Positions 25,654 through 37,990 are shown, counted from the first letter of the stretch. The stretch is 64,000 bases of DNA from Chionoecetes opilio (GCA_016584305.1 JACEEZ010018830.1:25441-89440), one strand, 5' to 3'. Numbers and translations are program-made. Notes: generated by a model not told the origin, from the letters alone.

Positions 25654-27030
25654 CAGTAAAGCCCTTATAACTCGGCACTACTGTATAACTCGGAATTTGA
25701 TATAACTCGGCATGGCAAAGACCGCGTGTAGGCAGTGAGCTCCAGGGGTGGGATGGTAGGCCCTGGAGGCTCACTCGAGGGCTGTGATGGTTGGCCCTCG
25801 CCCGTGGTGGCACAGGCAGGATTCTTAGAGTGACGCCTGTGATTAGAGGCTCATGCCGCCCCCTGTGTCCTCCCATGCACTCGCAGTCGAAGGTAGAGTT
25901 AATGGACAGGGCATAGTGTTGCAGTAACTAAGTGCTCAAGTGATGTAAAATTAAGTTGTAAAGGTACAGTACTGTATACAATACAGTACAGAGTTGTGAT
26001 TATAAAATGATTAAAGTGATACCAGTGTTATAATGCGACTGAGTCCCCCTAACATCTTCTACATGTTACAACAAGGCTCCCCTCTCCTTGGATTACATGC
26101 CTGCTGCTACCCGTTCATTGGTAAGTGTAGTTTTTATGCTTTTACAGTACAGGGAGGTCCCGTTATACGAGCATTCGGTATACGAGAATCCGATGATACG
26201 AGATGTGTAAATTAGGGTCTATTTTCATTTTACGAGATCAAAAATCCAATGATACGACATTCAAACTGGGGTGAGTAAAATTATCAAGTTCAAAATGCGC
26301 TCCCTACCACTCCCGGGCTGGACAAAGGGGGATTTGGTTGACTCCAGTGAGGTCACCCCCAGCAAGCCGTGACCTGAAGGGTAATTATGCATATGGCGCG
26401 GCCTGACCTTTAGGGGTAATTAGCAGGTGTGCGGCCCCAACCTTGGGACCGCAGTCAGGTCACCCCTAGCAAGGCGTGACCTGAAGGGTAATTAAGCATA
26501 TGGCGCGGCCTGACCTTTAGGGGTAATTAGCAGGTGTGCGGCCCCAACCTTGGGACCACTACACTACCTTCTCTTGTATCACGCGGCGTCCCCTACATTA
26601 CAACGTCTTTTTTGCTTGTTATGCATGTTTTTTGTTTAATTAATGTGCAGTTATGTTATTTTGTGTGCTATTTTCTCTTTCAGAATGCTTTTTCTACAGA
26701 ATAGGTAGTACAGTGTGGGTAATATAGACGCTGTGTGTTTGTTGTGTTTGCTTAGTTTATTTTAGCTTGAAAAACATGTCTTTTTTTTTCCTTTTTTTTT
26801 TAAATTGATGGGGTCCTGGAACCAAACCTATATTTACCATTAGTTATGTGTTTCGTTATACGAGATTTCGCTTTACGAGTATGCCAGGTGGAACCTAACT
26901 GCTCGTATCTTCGAGACCTCCCTGTACTGTAATTTTTTTTTTTTTTTTTTCACCCATATCAGAGGAGGACATTGCATAACTCGGCACATTGAATAACTAT
27001 AACCTATCGTGCCGAGTATAAGGTTTACTG
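25654..27030. mobile_element. Tigger-type MITE (family B), copy with family A element nested inside
   Basis: Starts CAGTAAAGCCCTTATAACTC after TA and ends GCCGAGTATAAGGTTTACTG before TA. Outer parts match the elements at 41250 and 62913 (GGAGGACATTGCATAACTCG, GATTAGAGGCTCATGCCGCC). Family A copy 4 (26150-26924) is inserted inside. No transposase remains. Confidence 0.85.
26150..26924 (+). mobile_element. Tigger-like MITE (family A), copy 4, nested
   Basis: Starts CAGGGAGGTCCCGTTATACG and ends TTCGAGACCTCCCTG, with TA on both sides inside the family B element. It contains two tandem copies of the CTTTAGGGGTAATTAGCAGG block. This is the cleanest full-length family A copy in the window (775 bp). 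Confidence 0.9.
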
Positions 27031-27032
27031 TA

Positions 27033-27600
27033 GTAGTGTTATGAGATCCATATTCCATCCAGTCACTTCCACATCCTATTTGATGAGATATGAATACTAT
27101 ATGAAATTAGACTTTGGATATGAGATTAAGTACTAATTGTAATTACTATATTTAGTTTAAACTTAAAGGTTTTTAAAANTTGCTGGTTAATAATGTTTTT
27201 TTTTTTTTTTTGAGTTATTAGTAAATAGCAAATATGTTCTACTGCAGTTAATAATCTAATTACAGTTACAACCAATACACGGACGGTGGTTTTAAGTATC
27301 CTGAACATTGCGTTCTCATCATAAAGACTATTCATAACAGCTACAACAGCCGACGGAAATTAAAATTAACATAAGGGGTCTGTGGGGGTGACTCTCCCAG
27401 TGTGGTTAGGTGATCAATGCCCAAGTTAGGTTGGTGAAATGACAGGGGGGTCTGTGGGGGCGCAGTACACCCCGTCATGTCAATAGAAAGTATTGGTCAA
27501 TAGAAAGTATTGGTTGAAACTGCATATTTACCATATAATGCATTCCAAAGCACGTAGTCATAATCGTCCTCAACTGATAGATCAGACAATAATTTGCCTA
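27033..27600. other. No recognisable feature
   Basis: AT-rich sequence with a poly-T run and a single N at 27179. No open frames, TIRs or arrays were seen. Confidence 0.5.
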
Positions 27601-28065
27601 CGGTAGTTGGCGGTGTAGCGATCTGACTAGCTAGCCTTTGCCCGAGTAGCTACACTGTACAAATACGCGTCACTCACGGAACTGAAGCACTGCTCCCTGG
27701 GTAAATAGTTGTTTGACAATGTATACCAATTGTGATCCTGGGTAAAACATGGTGGAAGCATTGAATGTAGAGTAGTAATTAAAGTAGAACATAGAACATT
27801 TCAAGCGAATGTGCCTTTGTCTAGATCACTATACCCTACCCGTATACTGAAACACTGCTCCCTGGGGTGAATAGTTGTTTGAAAATGTGTACTGTCAAAC
27901 AACTATTCACCCAGGGAGCAGTGTTTCAGTATACGGGTAGGGTACGGTATAGTGATCTACCCAGGGAGCAGTGTTTCAGTGCCGCGCGTGACGCGTATTG
28001 GTGCAGTGTAGCTACTCGGGCAAAGCCTAACTAGTCAGATCGCTACAGCGGCCATCAACTCCTGC
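27600..28065. repeat. Compound palindrome (fold-back sequence)
   Basis: GTAGCGATCTGACTAG and TTTGCCCGAGTAGCTACACTG (27,610-27,660) return inverted at 28,005-28,050. Inside, AACACTGCTCCCTGGG and AACTATTCACCC form a second, tighter inverted repeat centred near 27,890. The three-fold recurrence of CCCAGGGAGCAGTGTTTCAG indicates a fold-back element or hairpin-mediated duplication. Confidence 0.8.
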
Positions 28066-28089
28066 GGAATATTTACCTTTCAGGATTAA

Positions 28090-28480
28090 TCCTATGTTCC
28101 CTGGTGATGTCCTATGATGCAATCACAGACGTGGCAGCTGATCTGTCTTCTTCAGGAAGGCACAGGTGAGGCAGAAGACAGCGTGTTGCCGTGAGGGGAA
28201 GACGCCAGCAGGGTGGGCAGGTCAGGGTGTGCCTTTCAGGGCTAGGAGTTGAGAGTAGAACACTATACGGTGGGCGTGGAAGCTTGGACACTGCTGCAGC
28301 AAGTGTACAGTAATCTCCGGGACGCTCCTGCACCAGGGGCAGTGAGGACAGGGGATATACGCAGGTGGTGTAGCTGAGCTGTGAAGATTCCGTGGTTGGG
28401 GCGCGCGCGGTTTGTTGACGTTCTTGAGGAGTCGGCGCTAAAATCCGGATTCCAGTGATACCAACACAGGAACATTGTTG
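28090..28480 (-). pseudogene. LINE reverse transcriptase C-terminal (zinc-knuckle) fragment
   Basis: On the minus strand, in shifting frames, RPNHGIFTAQLHHLRIS then CPHCPWCRSVPETI, HLLQQCPSFHAHR and LTCAFLKKTDQLPRL. This C-x2-C...H...C arrangement after a GHGxxxxxLHRL motif is the usual C-terminal end of Jockey/I-type LINE proteins. No catalytic domains remain; it abuts a solo LTR. Confidence 0.65.
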
Positions 28481-28530
28481 CCAATACACCGCCGCGTGAA
28501 ACCTCAACCAACTCCCTTTCTGTTCACTCT

Positions 28531-29268
28531 CGGTAACGATTTGAAGGTTCTACCGCGACCTTACCTTCGTCGGTACGTCGTCGTTCTACCGCCTACCGTC
28601 ATGACTCTCGGTACGGGCCACTGTGTCTCTGTTTACACGCGCCACTGTCTTTCAACCCAACACCGCTGTCTCACTGCACCAGCGAACAGACTCTCCGTCT
28701 CTCCACAACACACTGTACAACGCAAACGTCTCACAGGGCGCCGCCCTCCACGCCACTGAGTCACTGTCTCTCTCAATACACTTCTGTAACCGCGCTACAC
28801 ACTCACCCAGTCTTTCACCCCGCTGTGTATCCTCGCTACACAGTCTCCGCCCCACAACACAAGTTAGTCTCTCAAAGGGCACCGCCCTTTGAGCCGTGAC
28901 CCCACCCCACAGTCGCCGCCACTGAGTTTGAAGGCCACGCCGTGCCCAACACAGGGCCACTCTCGTCCCCCTTCCAACAGAAGAGGGAGACGCGCCTTTT
29001 CCAGGGCAGGTAATGCGGGGCGCCGCGTCACGGAACCCTTGTGTGGGCGGGAAAGCCTCCTGTCCACCCGCTCTTAGCTGTGTCTATTCTACCCTCTTCC
29101 AATCCGCCAGCCAGCACCACGTCGTTCCCCCCCATCTCTGGGCCAAGGAGGTAAAGGAGTGGCGACCCGACCATTGTGTCGAACCCCCGCCAGCGAGACC
29201 CCAGAGGTAGAGACGAAGGACCCTTGTCTGTTTCGCTAGTAGATAGCGAAACAAGGCCATCGTAAAAT
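28531..29268 (-). repeat. Solo LTR related to the short LTR element
   Basis: The right two-thirds (from GTGACCCCACCCCACAGTCG at about 28,897) match 19,790-20,149 and 21,270-21,629 through the AACCCCCGCCAGCGAGACCC block to CAAGGCCATCGTAAAA. The left third differs (CGGTAACGAT start, no 74-bp repeats), so it is a sister subfamily. No internal region is attached. The left boundary is approximate. Confidence 0.65.
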
Positions 29269-29935
29269 ATATTCATCATGAAGTATGCATTCCGTGAGGT
29301 TATTGATATACTCAGCAGTTGTCATTCTCTGACATTATATGGTAATACAAAGATTCTACGATGCCTTTTAGATGGATCACAACCCTCTTATGACCGGGCT
29401 GGTTTCACACAGTTAATCTTGACAAGCTGATTCCAATCGGCAACACTAACTGGACACATACATTTCCACACTATGGGTGGGATAGGCAAGGTGTCACAAC
29501 ACAAGGACAGTTAACAAAAAACTTTGAAAGCGTCAACAAAACTTAAAGGGCAAGAAATTCAGTGGATCATATGGGGATGATTCCACTGAAGAATTTACAA
29601 GAAACCCCAAAACATCAGGATTTAAATCTGTATTTATTAGTCCCCTAGAACAATGTGTAGTGTCAAAATGAACATCTACACCGTTGCACCATTATGTAGT
29701 GCCACCTTGGGAGTGTACTCTATACCAGGTCATGGTACTCCCTGCCACACCACATTAAGTGGGGAAAAATATATAAAATGAATAAAAATAAAAGATTAGA
29801 AAAATAGTAAGTACGGTTGGATTTGTAAGACAACGCGTTAATATATTTTAATTATAATATATTGAACTCTTTTACTGTCTAACTGGTAATTATTATACAT
29901 TCACAAGTTATCTTAATTAAGTCTTCCTTCCTCTA

Positions 29936-30225
29936 GCGTACGCACGCGAAATGCTCAAGTCGTATCCGAACTATAGTTTACTATCTTGGTAACTTCGGTG
30001 CACTGTCACCACATTAACGATACGCACACGTTAATGCTCAAGTCGTAATCACATATATTAGTTTACTACTTGGGTAACTTCGCGCATGTTACCACTCTAA
30101 CGATACGCCATGCGTAATTGCTCAAGTCGCATCCTAATATAGGTTAAGATCTTGGGAAATTCAGTCGACCACTTTACCCTTAAACGATACGCAAATGTTA
30201 ATGCAAGTCGTTAATCCTAATATAA
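29936..30225. repeat. ~82-bp tandem repeat, about 3.5 copies
   Basis: AACGATACGCACACGTTAAT-GCTCAAGTCG recurs at about 29,936, 30,017, 30,098 and 30,183 with an AT-rich TAGTTTACTA...TTGGTAACTTCG spacer. Copies are moderately diverged. Non-coding. Confidence 0.8.
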
Positions 30226-30949
30226 TGGATACGTAGTGTATCCACTTCAAACGTTTCCCTTTCACTTATTTTTCTATCTTTTTCTCCTTGTCTGCACGGC
30301 TGGCTGTAGATAGGTGGTAATGCCCCACTGCTAATTAGTGAGCGCTGGCCATGGTCCGCCAACAGAATCCTACCTTGGGACCCTAAGTAATACACTTCAG
30401 AGTACTGGTCAACAAAAGGAATACACGTAAGTAATGTCCTACACTCTCTAGTTAACAACAATTTCATAAAATACCTTTAACAAGGCGAGAAGATCACCTC
30501 CCACAGGCGACTTTAACTCAATGAACGCGAGCTGCCTTCTAAAATTACTCCTAACTAGAATCCCTGTGCTCACTCGTTCGCTACGTGTCTACATTACTAC
30601 TGGCTTAAAATATAGCACTAACAGTGATAAGGACTGAGGCGTGGAGGAAAATTCCTCGTAGCCTATTGATACTTATGTGTTATTTCATCTCTAACCCCGA
30701 TTAATTGTAATTTCCTCGCGGTACAAAGGACAAATGCATACAAACCATTCTAAAGTGGCAAAGGTCTCTGGATAACATTGGTAACCCAAATTCACTCTTG
30801 TGACAGCATGAGGACAACCCACCTGGAGTGGATTATGCAAGGAGTTATGGAGAGGATATGATCATGAGATACAGCAGAATAGTAATCTCCTTTTATTCGA
30901 CACGATCATCTAATCTCAGCACATTTACTCTGCCCTTTCTTTTGCACAG

Positions 30950-32002
30950 TCACTTTATTGAAAAAATATCTTGGATGTGTCCCGTTACTTTATGCCAACC
31001 ACTATATATAAAAGCTGCAGAGATGGTTGAACATCTTCATCAAAACTCTCAGCAAGTATTTGTACAGAATTAGGTGTTTCACATGTTAATGTCATTATAT
31101 GGGATCCATCGGACATGTCATGTCAGGAAGTGGCTGAATAACTTGTGGAAACTGTGTATGCACCAATTCAGTTAGTTCCCAAATGTTAACTGTGCATGAT
31201 ATGGCAGTGTGCCATTTGCTGAGCACAAGTCTATATTCTGCTGCCTTAATATCAGTGATGTTGCGAAACTCATGAATGCCTAGCTGCATAGATTTATCAA
31301 AAGTTCATGCTCTCCATAACTCTCTTGAAAGGAGAATGTTCAACAGTATGTGAAGGAGATATTCTTTGGCTCAGTTCTCTGGAATAAAATTGATGATCTT
31401 ATAGGAGGAACTTTCCAATAACAGCAGAACTGGCAAGTTGTGGTTGAATTATGAAATTTGTTAATACCATCAAGCTATTGCTCTATGCAGAAACGAAACT
31501 GGAAATTGGGAGTGCAACTGCACTTGCTTCTAAATGATTCCATTGTTCCATGCTGTGGTCATCTGTTCCTATGCAAAATGTGCACGCCTGTATCTTACAC
31601 CAATATGCAAAATGTCAGAAGCAATCATGCCAGGCAGACCTTTTTAGGAAGTTCACTGAGAGGGGCTCCTTTACTGTTCGCCGTTCAGACTATTTCTGTG
31701 GAGGAAACTTCTCAGATCAAGTTATGAGCAAGATTGATGAGGACTGTGAAACATCTGGAGGGATGGACACATGGCAGTGGAATAAAGGACAGATCACATT
31801 GAACAAGTGTGTTTAATGCCACCTCAGTGTAATTCTGATGTGTGGTTACGCTGAGAAGTTTACTGGCGTACACACGGTTCTCTTCAGAACAACACAAAGA
31901 CCTGAGACCTAGTAGTAAGGCACAAGACGAAGAAGCATTTGAACACAATAGTAGAGTTTGTAGGTGCCTGCTCTCCCTTGTTCTCATATCGGATAAGATA
32001 AA
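30950..32002 (+). pseudogene. 5'/middle part of a decayed multi-domain gene of a repeated metazoan family
   Basis: In shifting plus-strand frames: VTLCQPLYIKAAEMVEHL (about 30,990), then FHMLMSLYGIHRT, GSVLWNKIDDLIGG, GNWKLGVQLHLLL-like, LYLHQYAKCQ-like and FRKFTERGSFTVRRSDYFCG (about 31,640-31,710). I recognise this order (QPLYxKA, FHxxMSFxGSIG, xxNWxLH, FxVRRSDxFWxG) from a large uncharacterised protein family present in many copies in invertebrate genomes. The 3' half lies at 36,465-37,990, beyond a Gypsy insertion. Several stops and frame slips make this copy non-functional. The role of the family is not known to me. Confidence 0.6.
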
Positions 32003-32258
32003 TGTGATGAGTGGGATAAAGTAACTTAACCTTTCTCTAAGGCTTACTCAGCAATAAACACAGAGCTGTGTACAGAGGGAGTCGCTGAGACGTTGAAACT
32101 GGACTCCAGAGGTGAGGATGCCAACTTACACTTCCGATGGTAGTATCTCGAAGCTTCTAAACGTTTGCTATGAAATCAGTGAAGCCTTACATTATAGTGA
32201 AACAAATGAGACATTGAACGAGATAACAACCATAACCTCTAAAACTACAAACACCACA
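32003..32258 (-). repeat. 3' LTR of Gypsy element 1
   Basis: 256 bp matching 36,189-36,448. On the minus strand it starts TGTGGTGTTTG and ends CATCACA, i.e. TG...CA ends. Shared blocks include GAGCTGTGTACAGAGGGAGT and CTAAGGCTTACTC. The LTRs are clearly diverged from each other, so the insertion is old. Confidence 0.75.
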
Positions 32259-32270
32259 TTCTCCCCTCTT
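32259..32270 (-). promoter_or_regulatory. Polypurine tract of Gypsy element 1
   Basis: On the minus strand AAGAGGGGAGAA lies directly before the TGTGG start of the 3' LTR, the expected position of the plus-strand primer. Confidence 0.7.
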
Positions 32271-32559
32271 AAAAAAAATGAAACTACAAATAAAAAAAAA
32301 TGGAACATGCACAAATTAAAAAACATAAGTATGCCTTTAATTACAAAACCATAGCGGGGCTTGCTAACTCTGGTGCACCGCCTAAGTGGTTGAACAACTT
32401 AGTCCCCAGGAGACGGAAGACGTCATCAGCATGTCTGTAGGCCCAAAGGGTTCCAACATTGTCGAGAACAGGATCATTTGTTCCAGAAGGTTCTCCCAGT
32501 CTCGATCAGTGGTCCTCTCTTCCACGGTAAAAACAGGGGTAGTTTTCTACAGGTGTTAC

Positions 32560-33450
32560 AAGTCCCGGATTCTGCAGTGTATGTCTCCTGGCCGGGGCCT
32601 AGGAATTTTGGGAGTAGGAGCCAAGTCCTTCGTGGACACGTATACTCTTTCCGTGCAGGATAGCGTTATATGGCGTAGTAAGGGTAGCATACGCAAAATC
32701 AACTTCCTACCCAGTGGATCAGACTGGGTGCGAACAAACTTCCGCAGCAGGACGGGTCGGGCGTAGTAAGCCAGATGGTAAAGAATACCCATTTTAAACG
32801 AATTCCTAGGGAATGAAACAATCTTCGTGAGGAGTTTGGTTGGTGGCAGTACAAAGGAAGAGACTAATAGAATGAAGTACGTATCTAAAACTAGTTCCCC
32901 ATTGACATTCTGCAAGTTGAGTGATCTGCGAAGCTAAAAACGCACAGTTTTCCAGATGGCTGCCAATTTCTCGGAATTGTCATTTCCAGATCAGGGTGAT
33001 AGGGAGTAGATGGGGTCATGATAACACCGTGGACTCATTAAGAAAAGAATTCAGAGCTTCGCGGAGACATGAACTGTGTTCCTCGGTGGAATGAATTAAG
33101 AGGGCAGCCAAAAATAGAGAAACCAATTTGCGGAAACAGATATGAGCATACATATCTGAGCATGGGAAAGCAAAGGGGCATAGGAGTATCATCAACCATT
33201 ACCAGGATGGTATTTGTTCTTAGTAGAGGAGAGTTTTGGGCCTGTGAAATCTACAGAAATGCGGTCAAAGGGTTGCAGGCGCCGGATGAGTTTTACTAGC
33301 TGGAGGTATAAAGAACTGTGGTTTTCAGTACAGAAGAACAGGACACTGAGAGCAAACTTTCTTACGTCTTCTAAAGAAGCCAAGTTCTTTAATCTTACCA
33401 AAAGATTAGAGCCTAGTGATTCGGATTGACAAAGAGACAGCATGTATTGC
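32560..33450 (-). pseudogene. Integrase remnants of Gypsy element 1
   Basis: In order on the minus strand: NLASLEDVRKFALS (zinc-binding domain side), LQPFDRISVDFTGPKLSSTK (first catalytic D in SVDFTGP), GNDNSEKLAAIWKTVR (conserved glutamate region), LHSIRSLLCTATNQTPHE, then RKFVRTQSDP and VSTKDLAPTP of the C-terminal domain. These are the standard landmarks of Ty3/Gypsy integrase. Several stops and slips interrupt it. Confidence 0.7.
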
Positions 33451-35149
33451 TTCAGAGAGGCGGAATTGGTTCTAGCGGCACAGAAACACGCACGTGATAG
33501 TGTGTCACAGGACCAATTTCGAGCCAGGCGGTACTAATATCGTCCAAGTATTCAGAGAGCCCAGGCGCCATCTCAGGATCTTATTCCATTTTAATTTTAG
33601 AGGAGTGACTGGAATGAACAGGAAAAGGAACAGCTTTGTGGTCAGTGATATAGTGAATCTTCTGCCAATATGAAAAGCCTCCACTTACGTACTGCTTCTT
33701 ATGATGGCGGACAGCTCTCTCTCTTAGCAAGGTGAAATCTTGAGCTGGTCAGGTCCTGGAGAAAAAATACAGGCGACCGAGCTGGGAGAGAGTGGCTGCT
33801 GGAAGACAGAGAAGCGTTAGTCTATTTGAAGATGGCAGGGTTCATGAAAAGCAGCTAATGAGGCTGTAGCAATTCTTCCTTGAGTGCTTATCGAAAAATT
33901 AACAGCTCTGAGCAAAGAGGAAACAGATGCACTATTGCAGAATGCGCTTAAGAGTAGCCTGATCCAAATTGAATAATATGAGAAGAGGCCAAGAGCTGTT
34001 TAAGAGAAGCAAAGTTATTCCAGGTATAGGATAATTCTATAGTGTCTGATGCGATCAAGGTTCAGTCAGGCCGTAGGGAACCCCATTAGAGATTACTATA
34101 TCCAAGATAGGTGATAGAAGAATAACAGATGATGGAGGACAACACTGTACTGACACTTGCTTCATATGTGTAAAGAGAGCAAGTCTATACTTAGAGCAGC
34201 CTCCTAAAAGCACTGAAGTGGATAATTACCTATCATGGTCACCCTTTACCTTCCACCCACATATAATTTACTCTCATCGAGTACGCAATATGTTGTTGCT
34301 TTCAAACCACAGTCAGCATCCATATGATCGAATCCATGACTCTCTGGGAAAAACAGCGACAGAATTAGTTAGGTCAAAAAGGATCCTCCTAAATGAGACT
34401 ATGGAATAAAGTCCATCAGCCCAAAGGAGTATACTGTTTCTGAAGATTCTTTTAAGAGGCAATTGCATAATAAGCACACTTTTAAAATCAATCTTACTAG
34501 AATTCTGTACTCCCCTAAAGCCAAATTTTATGCACTATAAAGCATGAGAAAAAACGAGTGCAATGGAGAGCCATTCAACTGCGGTTAAGCGATTTATAGG
34601 TTCTGATATAGTACAACTACCAGTGGGTCGTTTGTGCCCCTTTCATCATTTAGAACTAGCACTGCGCTCTCCAGGGGGGTTGGCTCTTTCTATTATGCCT
34701 CACATTTGTAATGAGACGGTACCCTCTCAAATGCATAAAATCTTACATCAGACTTTGTGAAACACTGGTGAGTGCGGTATAGAATGACTATAAGACTCAT
34801 CAATATCAGGAGCAAGATTAGAGGTTAACAGAGAAGCGGATCAATGGCCATACACGCTACACCACATATAGTTAGTTTAGGTAACGAGCCCCTCTTAAAG
34901 TGAATTCCAAGCCTGATGCTCTATCCATAACGTCTTGCCATAAGACTGATAACAGCCTCGGGAACAAGTTGAGGAAGCACACGAGAGAAGAGTTTAAATG
35001 AGTGAAATAGTGTTCATTCACAGTTAAATTAACAAAGCAATGTACCTATAAGTAGTGAGACCTTGAGAGGCAGGCAATGAGTAAACATCAGCCTTCGAAG
35101 GGTATACAGGAAAGTATCCAAACTCATTTACAAAACCTCTGGGTGGGAA

Positions 35150-35480
35150 TCGAAGATAATGGAGCTGTCACTGTCAATCAGGAAATTCACTTGCAAAGTC
35201 AAAATTAACACTTACAGGGATAGTAGAAACTGCGGGGCAGTAGTAACAGAAGCTAATACTGGAGTATCAGCAACATGAGGAGAAGGGACCGCCCCCCCCC
35301 ACGTTCTCACACGGGGATACACTGAGCAGGAGAAGGCGGTCAGATCTTAAGCAGATCCACCAAAACAGCAGCAGCAGAAGTAGAGAGGACCCTTCTTGAT
35401 TTACAATTGTGCCAGCTCTACAGGACACTGGCAAAATGTCTTTCTGCCACAATGTGGCCACACAGAGGATCGAGCCAGGA
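35150..35480 (-). pseudogene. Zinc-knuckle and aspartic protease remnant of Gypsy element 1
   Basis: Minus strand: a CGRKTFCQC-type cysteine cluster near 35,440, then about 230 bp downstream VNFLIDSDSSI (35,215-35,180). The latter is the protease active-site motif with the usual D-[ST]-G changed to D-S-D, so the enzyme would be inactive even if the frame were open. Confidence 0.6.
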
Positions 35481-36188
35481 CAGCGAGACGGGGATGCCGC
35501 CTTCAACCGCAAAAGAAGCAAATTTTCGGCCTGGGAAACAGCAGAGAGGTTTCGGTGGTAAGATGAAGGGTACAGGAGTTAGTAACATCAGCAGCAGCGA
35601 GAACTTAGATCCCAGAGACTGAGGCAACGAGTATCCTCAGCGTTACGAGAGGCGGATCGAGGGCTTCGAGCAAGCCTGGACATTTTCACTTAATAGTCGA
35701 TGATTTCTTCTCAGTAGTCGTTGAGTTGACAGGAGAGGCTAGACCAGTTATGAAGGCATCTCGAAACGGCATCTTGTTGTTATAGGTGTCAGCTGTTTAC
35801 TTGCTTGAAGTCGCAGTCTTTAGACAGCGACTTAGGCGACAGGAGGAAGGAGTCGATGGAACTCAATAGTCAGTTGTCTGCGTGTAGCATTGATGCATGG
35901 CGAAATAAGTTCTTTGGCTTCACGTTACACAGATTCTTCACAGCACTTGGATGGCTTCTTCATATGTAGTGCAGTCGGTGATGTGATATGAGTAATAGCT
36001 TCGGGGTGAGATGTAATTGATGAGAAGCTTGAGTTTGGTCCGGTGCGGCGAGATTGACTGGTATGAAGTTGGGGAAGTGCAGAGCCAGTGAGTCCATTGA
36101 GCAGACGTGGTGTCTTGCGCGCCTTCGACCGTTCTGGTCGTAGTAGCTTTCAATATCCAGCAGAGGCAGATGGTTATGCTGAGTAAAT

Positions 36189-36448
36189 TGTGATGAGTGG
36201 GGATTAAGTAACACTTTAACCTTTACTCTAAGGCTTACTCGGCAATAACAGAGCTGTGTACAGAGGGAGTAGCTGGAGTGAACTGACTCCGAGTGAGAAT
36301 TGCAAAACATCTACTTACGGGTAGTATATCAGCAGCTTCATAAACTGCTATGAATCAGTGCAGCCTTACACATTACTAGGAAAACAATGAGACATGAAAG
36401 AGATAAACAAAAATAACACAAATCACTAAAGCTACAAACAGAACCACA
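36189..36448 (-). repeat. 5' LTR of Gypsy element 1
   Basis: 260 bp matching 32,003-32,258 in the same orientation. The adjacent minus-strand sequence ATTTACTCAGCATAACC is in the primer-binding position. Confidence 0.75.
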
Positions 36449-36464
36449 GCTAGTAAAATAATTT

Positions 36465-37990
36465 GCAACTGGTCAGTGCCTGATCTGTCTGTGAACTGCG
36501 ATAATGCGTTTCAACATCGAGATTGATGCAGCATAATGCTGTTACAGGAAAGCGCTCAGTGACTCAAAAGAAAGAAAAGATTTGTGAAGTCGTGGACAAG
36601 GATGTGGATGTGAACCTTTCACTGCTTTTTATGAGAAAACTTGCTAATTGAAAAAAATCGCTCAGAAATGAAGGAATACCGGTTGTTTTGAATTGGCTAA
36701 GCAGCCACCTTCTATCTTTCCAACGGAATGATGGGAAGACTAAAAATCTGCCCTAGGCATTCGTAGTTATGAAAAAGAGCATGCTGATGTAATGGTGGAA
36801 GACATTCCTGAAAAAATTGTCTGTAAATAATAGATTGGGGTCACCTAATTCAGTGGTAACATGGCCCATTGTTTGCCAACATACAATGATATCTTAAATG
36901 AATATGTACTCATATACAACAAGACATTATGGCACAAAGTTGCATTGTGTGTTGAATGGTACAGAGATGCTAACAAACTCAAATAAAGTAGTGAGCAGCA
37001 ACGTCGTGATCCATCCTCCATGTCCGCAGATATTTTAGTTGAAGAGTGACTATGAAATCTTACACACCACTAAACCCAGCCTTTTAAGAAACATAAATAA
37101 TAAATTCGTCTCATGAGCAGTTATTCCATAAATTCCAAGGAGATGGTATCGTTCTTTGTAAACACATGATGGCAGATGCAGATCAGTTGATAGTGTTCCA
37201 CAGCAAGGATGAAGACTCTAAGGAAACGACCAGTTTGTAGTGGTAGGTAATGACACAGACTTGTTAGTCATGCTGTGCACAGTCCACGAAACGATGGAAA
37301 ATTCAATACATGCTCTGTCAAAAATATCCCAATAAATTATACAGCATAATGAAATTTCAGTCAGGCATAGGAACCTAGCAAGACCATACAGGCCCCATAG
37401 ACCATACATGCCGATGGACTGGTGTGGACACAGTCTCTGCTATATTTGGAAAAGGAAAAAAGCAGGCACTTGGATCTACTGTGGCTTATAATTTGTCTGA
37501 ATTACTGGATCATTATGACACAAGAAGTTCTCATTCGACTATTGAAAAAGTGGAGAGAGAGTCATTCTAAAACTCTACGGGGAGTCGAAAAACTCAGAAT
37601 GTTGAACACACATCGCTCCATATGTTACAACATGAAGATAAAGAAGAAATCTATTTCCTCTTGATTAAAAACTTGAACATTGCCCCCACACACAAGGCTG
37701 CTGCAAATACCAAAAAACACTCCTACCTAGTTCCCACACAGTGCAAGCAATGGTTAGGAAATAGACTGTCCAACCTTAATGGGGCGGAGAATATTAATCG
37801 GAATACACTAAAGTCTTGACAAGTAGATGAAAACTGATCACAGCAGTTGCTCCTGGACAGTGTGCTGAATTGATAATTGTTGAGCTTGCAACACAGGGTT
37901 TTTTGTCTGAAATAATGTGGTGTCGAAAAGCTGATTAATTGTTCACCAATGTGTAGCCACTGCATGACACAACTGTCAAACCCGTTTTTT
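36465..37990 (+). pseudogene. 3' part of the decayed multi-domain gene (FEN1/PIN-like and Cys-rich C-terminus)
   Basis: In changing plus-strand frames: LSVNCDNAF (36,495), KKICEVVDKDVDVNLSLLF (36,570), HMMADADQLIVFHS (37,165), VGNDTDLLVMLC (37,245), FGKGK-like then LDHYDTRSSHSTIEK (37,450-37,550), ILKLYGESKNSE (37,565), STKTHS-like, QCKQWLGNRLS (37,742) and CSPMCSHCMTQLSNP (37,945). ADAD...DDTDLLVLL...GCDT-type motifs resemble the acidic metal-binding residues of FEN1/PIN nucleases. The resemblance is my inference. The final Cys cluster matches the Cys-rich tail of the family. Many stops and slips; not functional. Confidence 0.65.

Larger units (their letters stand above)
32003..36448 (-). 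mobile_element. Ty3/Gypsy LTR retrotransposon 1 (degenerate), inside another pseudogene
   Basis: 4.45 kb bounded by 256-260-bp LTRs in direct orientation, with a polypurine tract. Minus-strand frames give Gag-like sequence (about 36,100-35,600), a Cys-rich zinc-knuckle remnant (about 35,460), protease, RNase H end and integrase, in the Gypsy order with integrase last. Frames are broken throughout. No matching target duplication could be defined. The flanks carry the two halves of one decayed gene, so the element split it. Confidence 0.75.

Noticed and set aside
29936..30225. CRISPR-like direct repeats
   Set aside because: Units are long, diverged and contiguous with no unique spacers, and the genome is eukaryotic; an ordinary tandem repeat.
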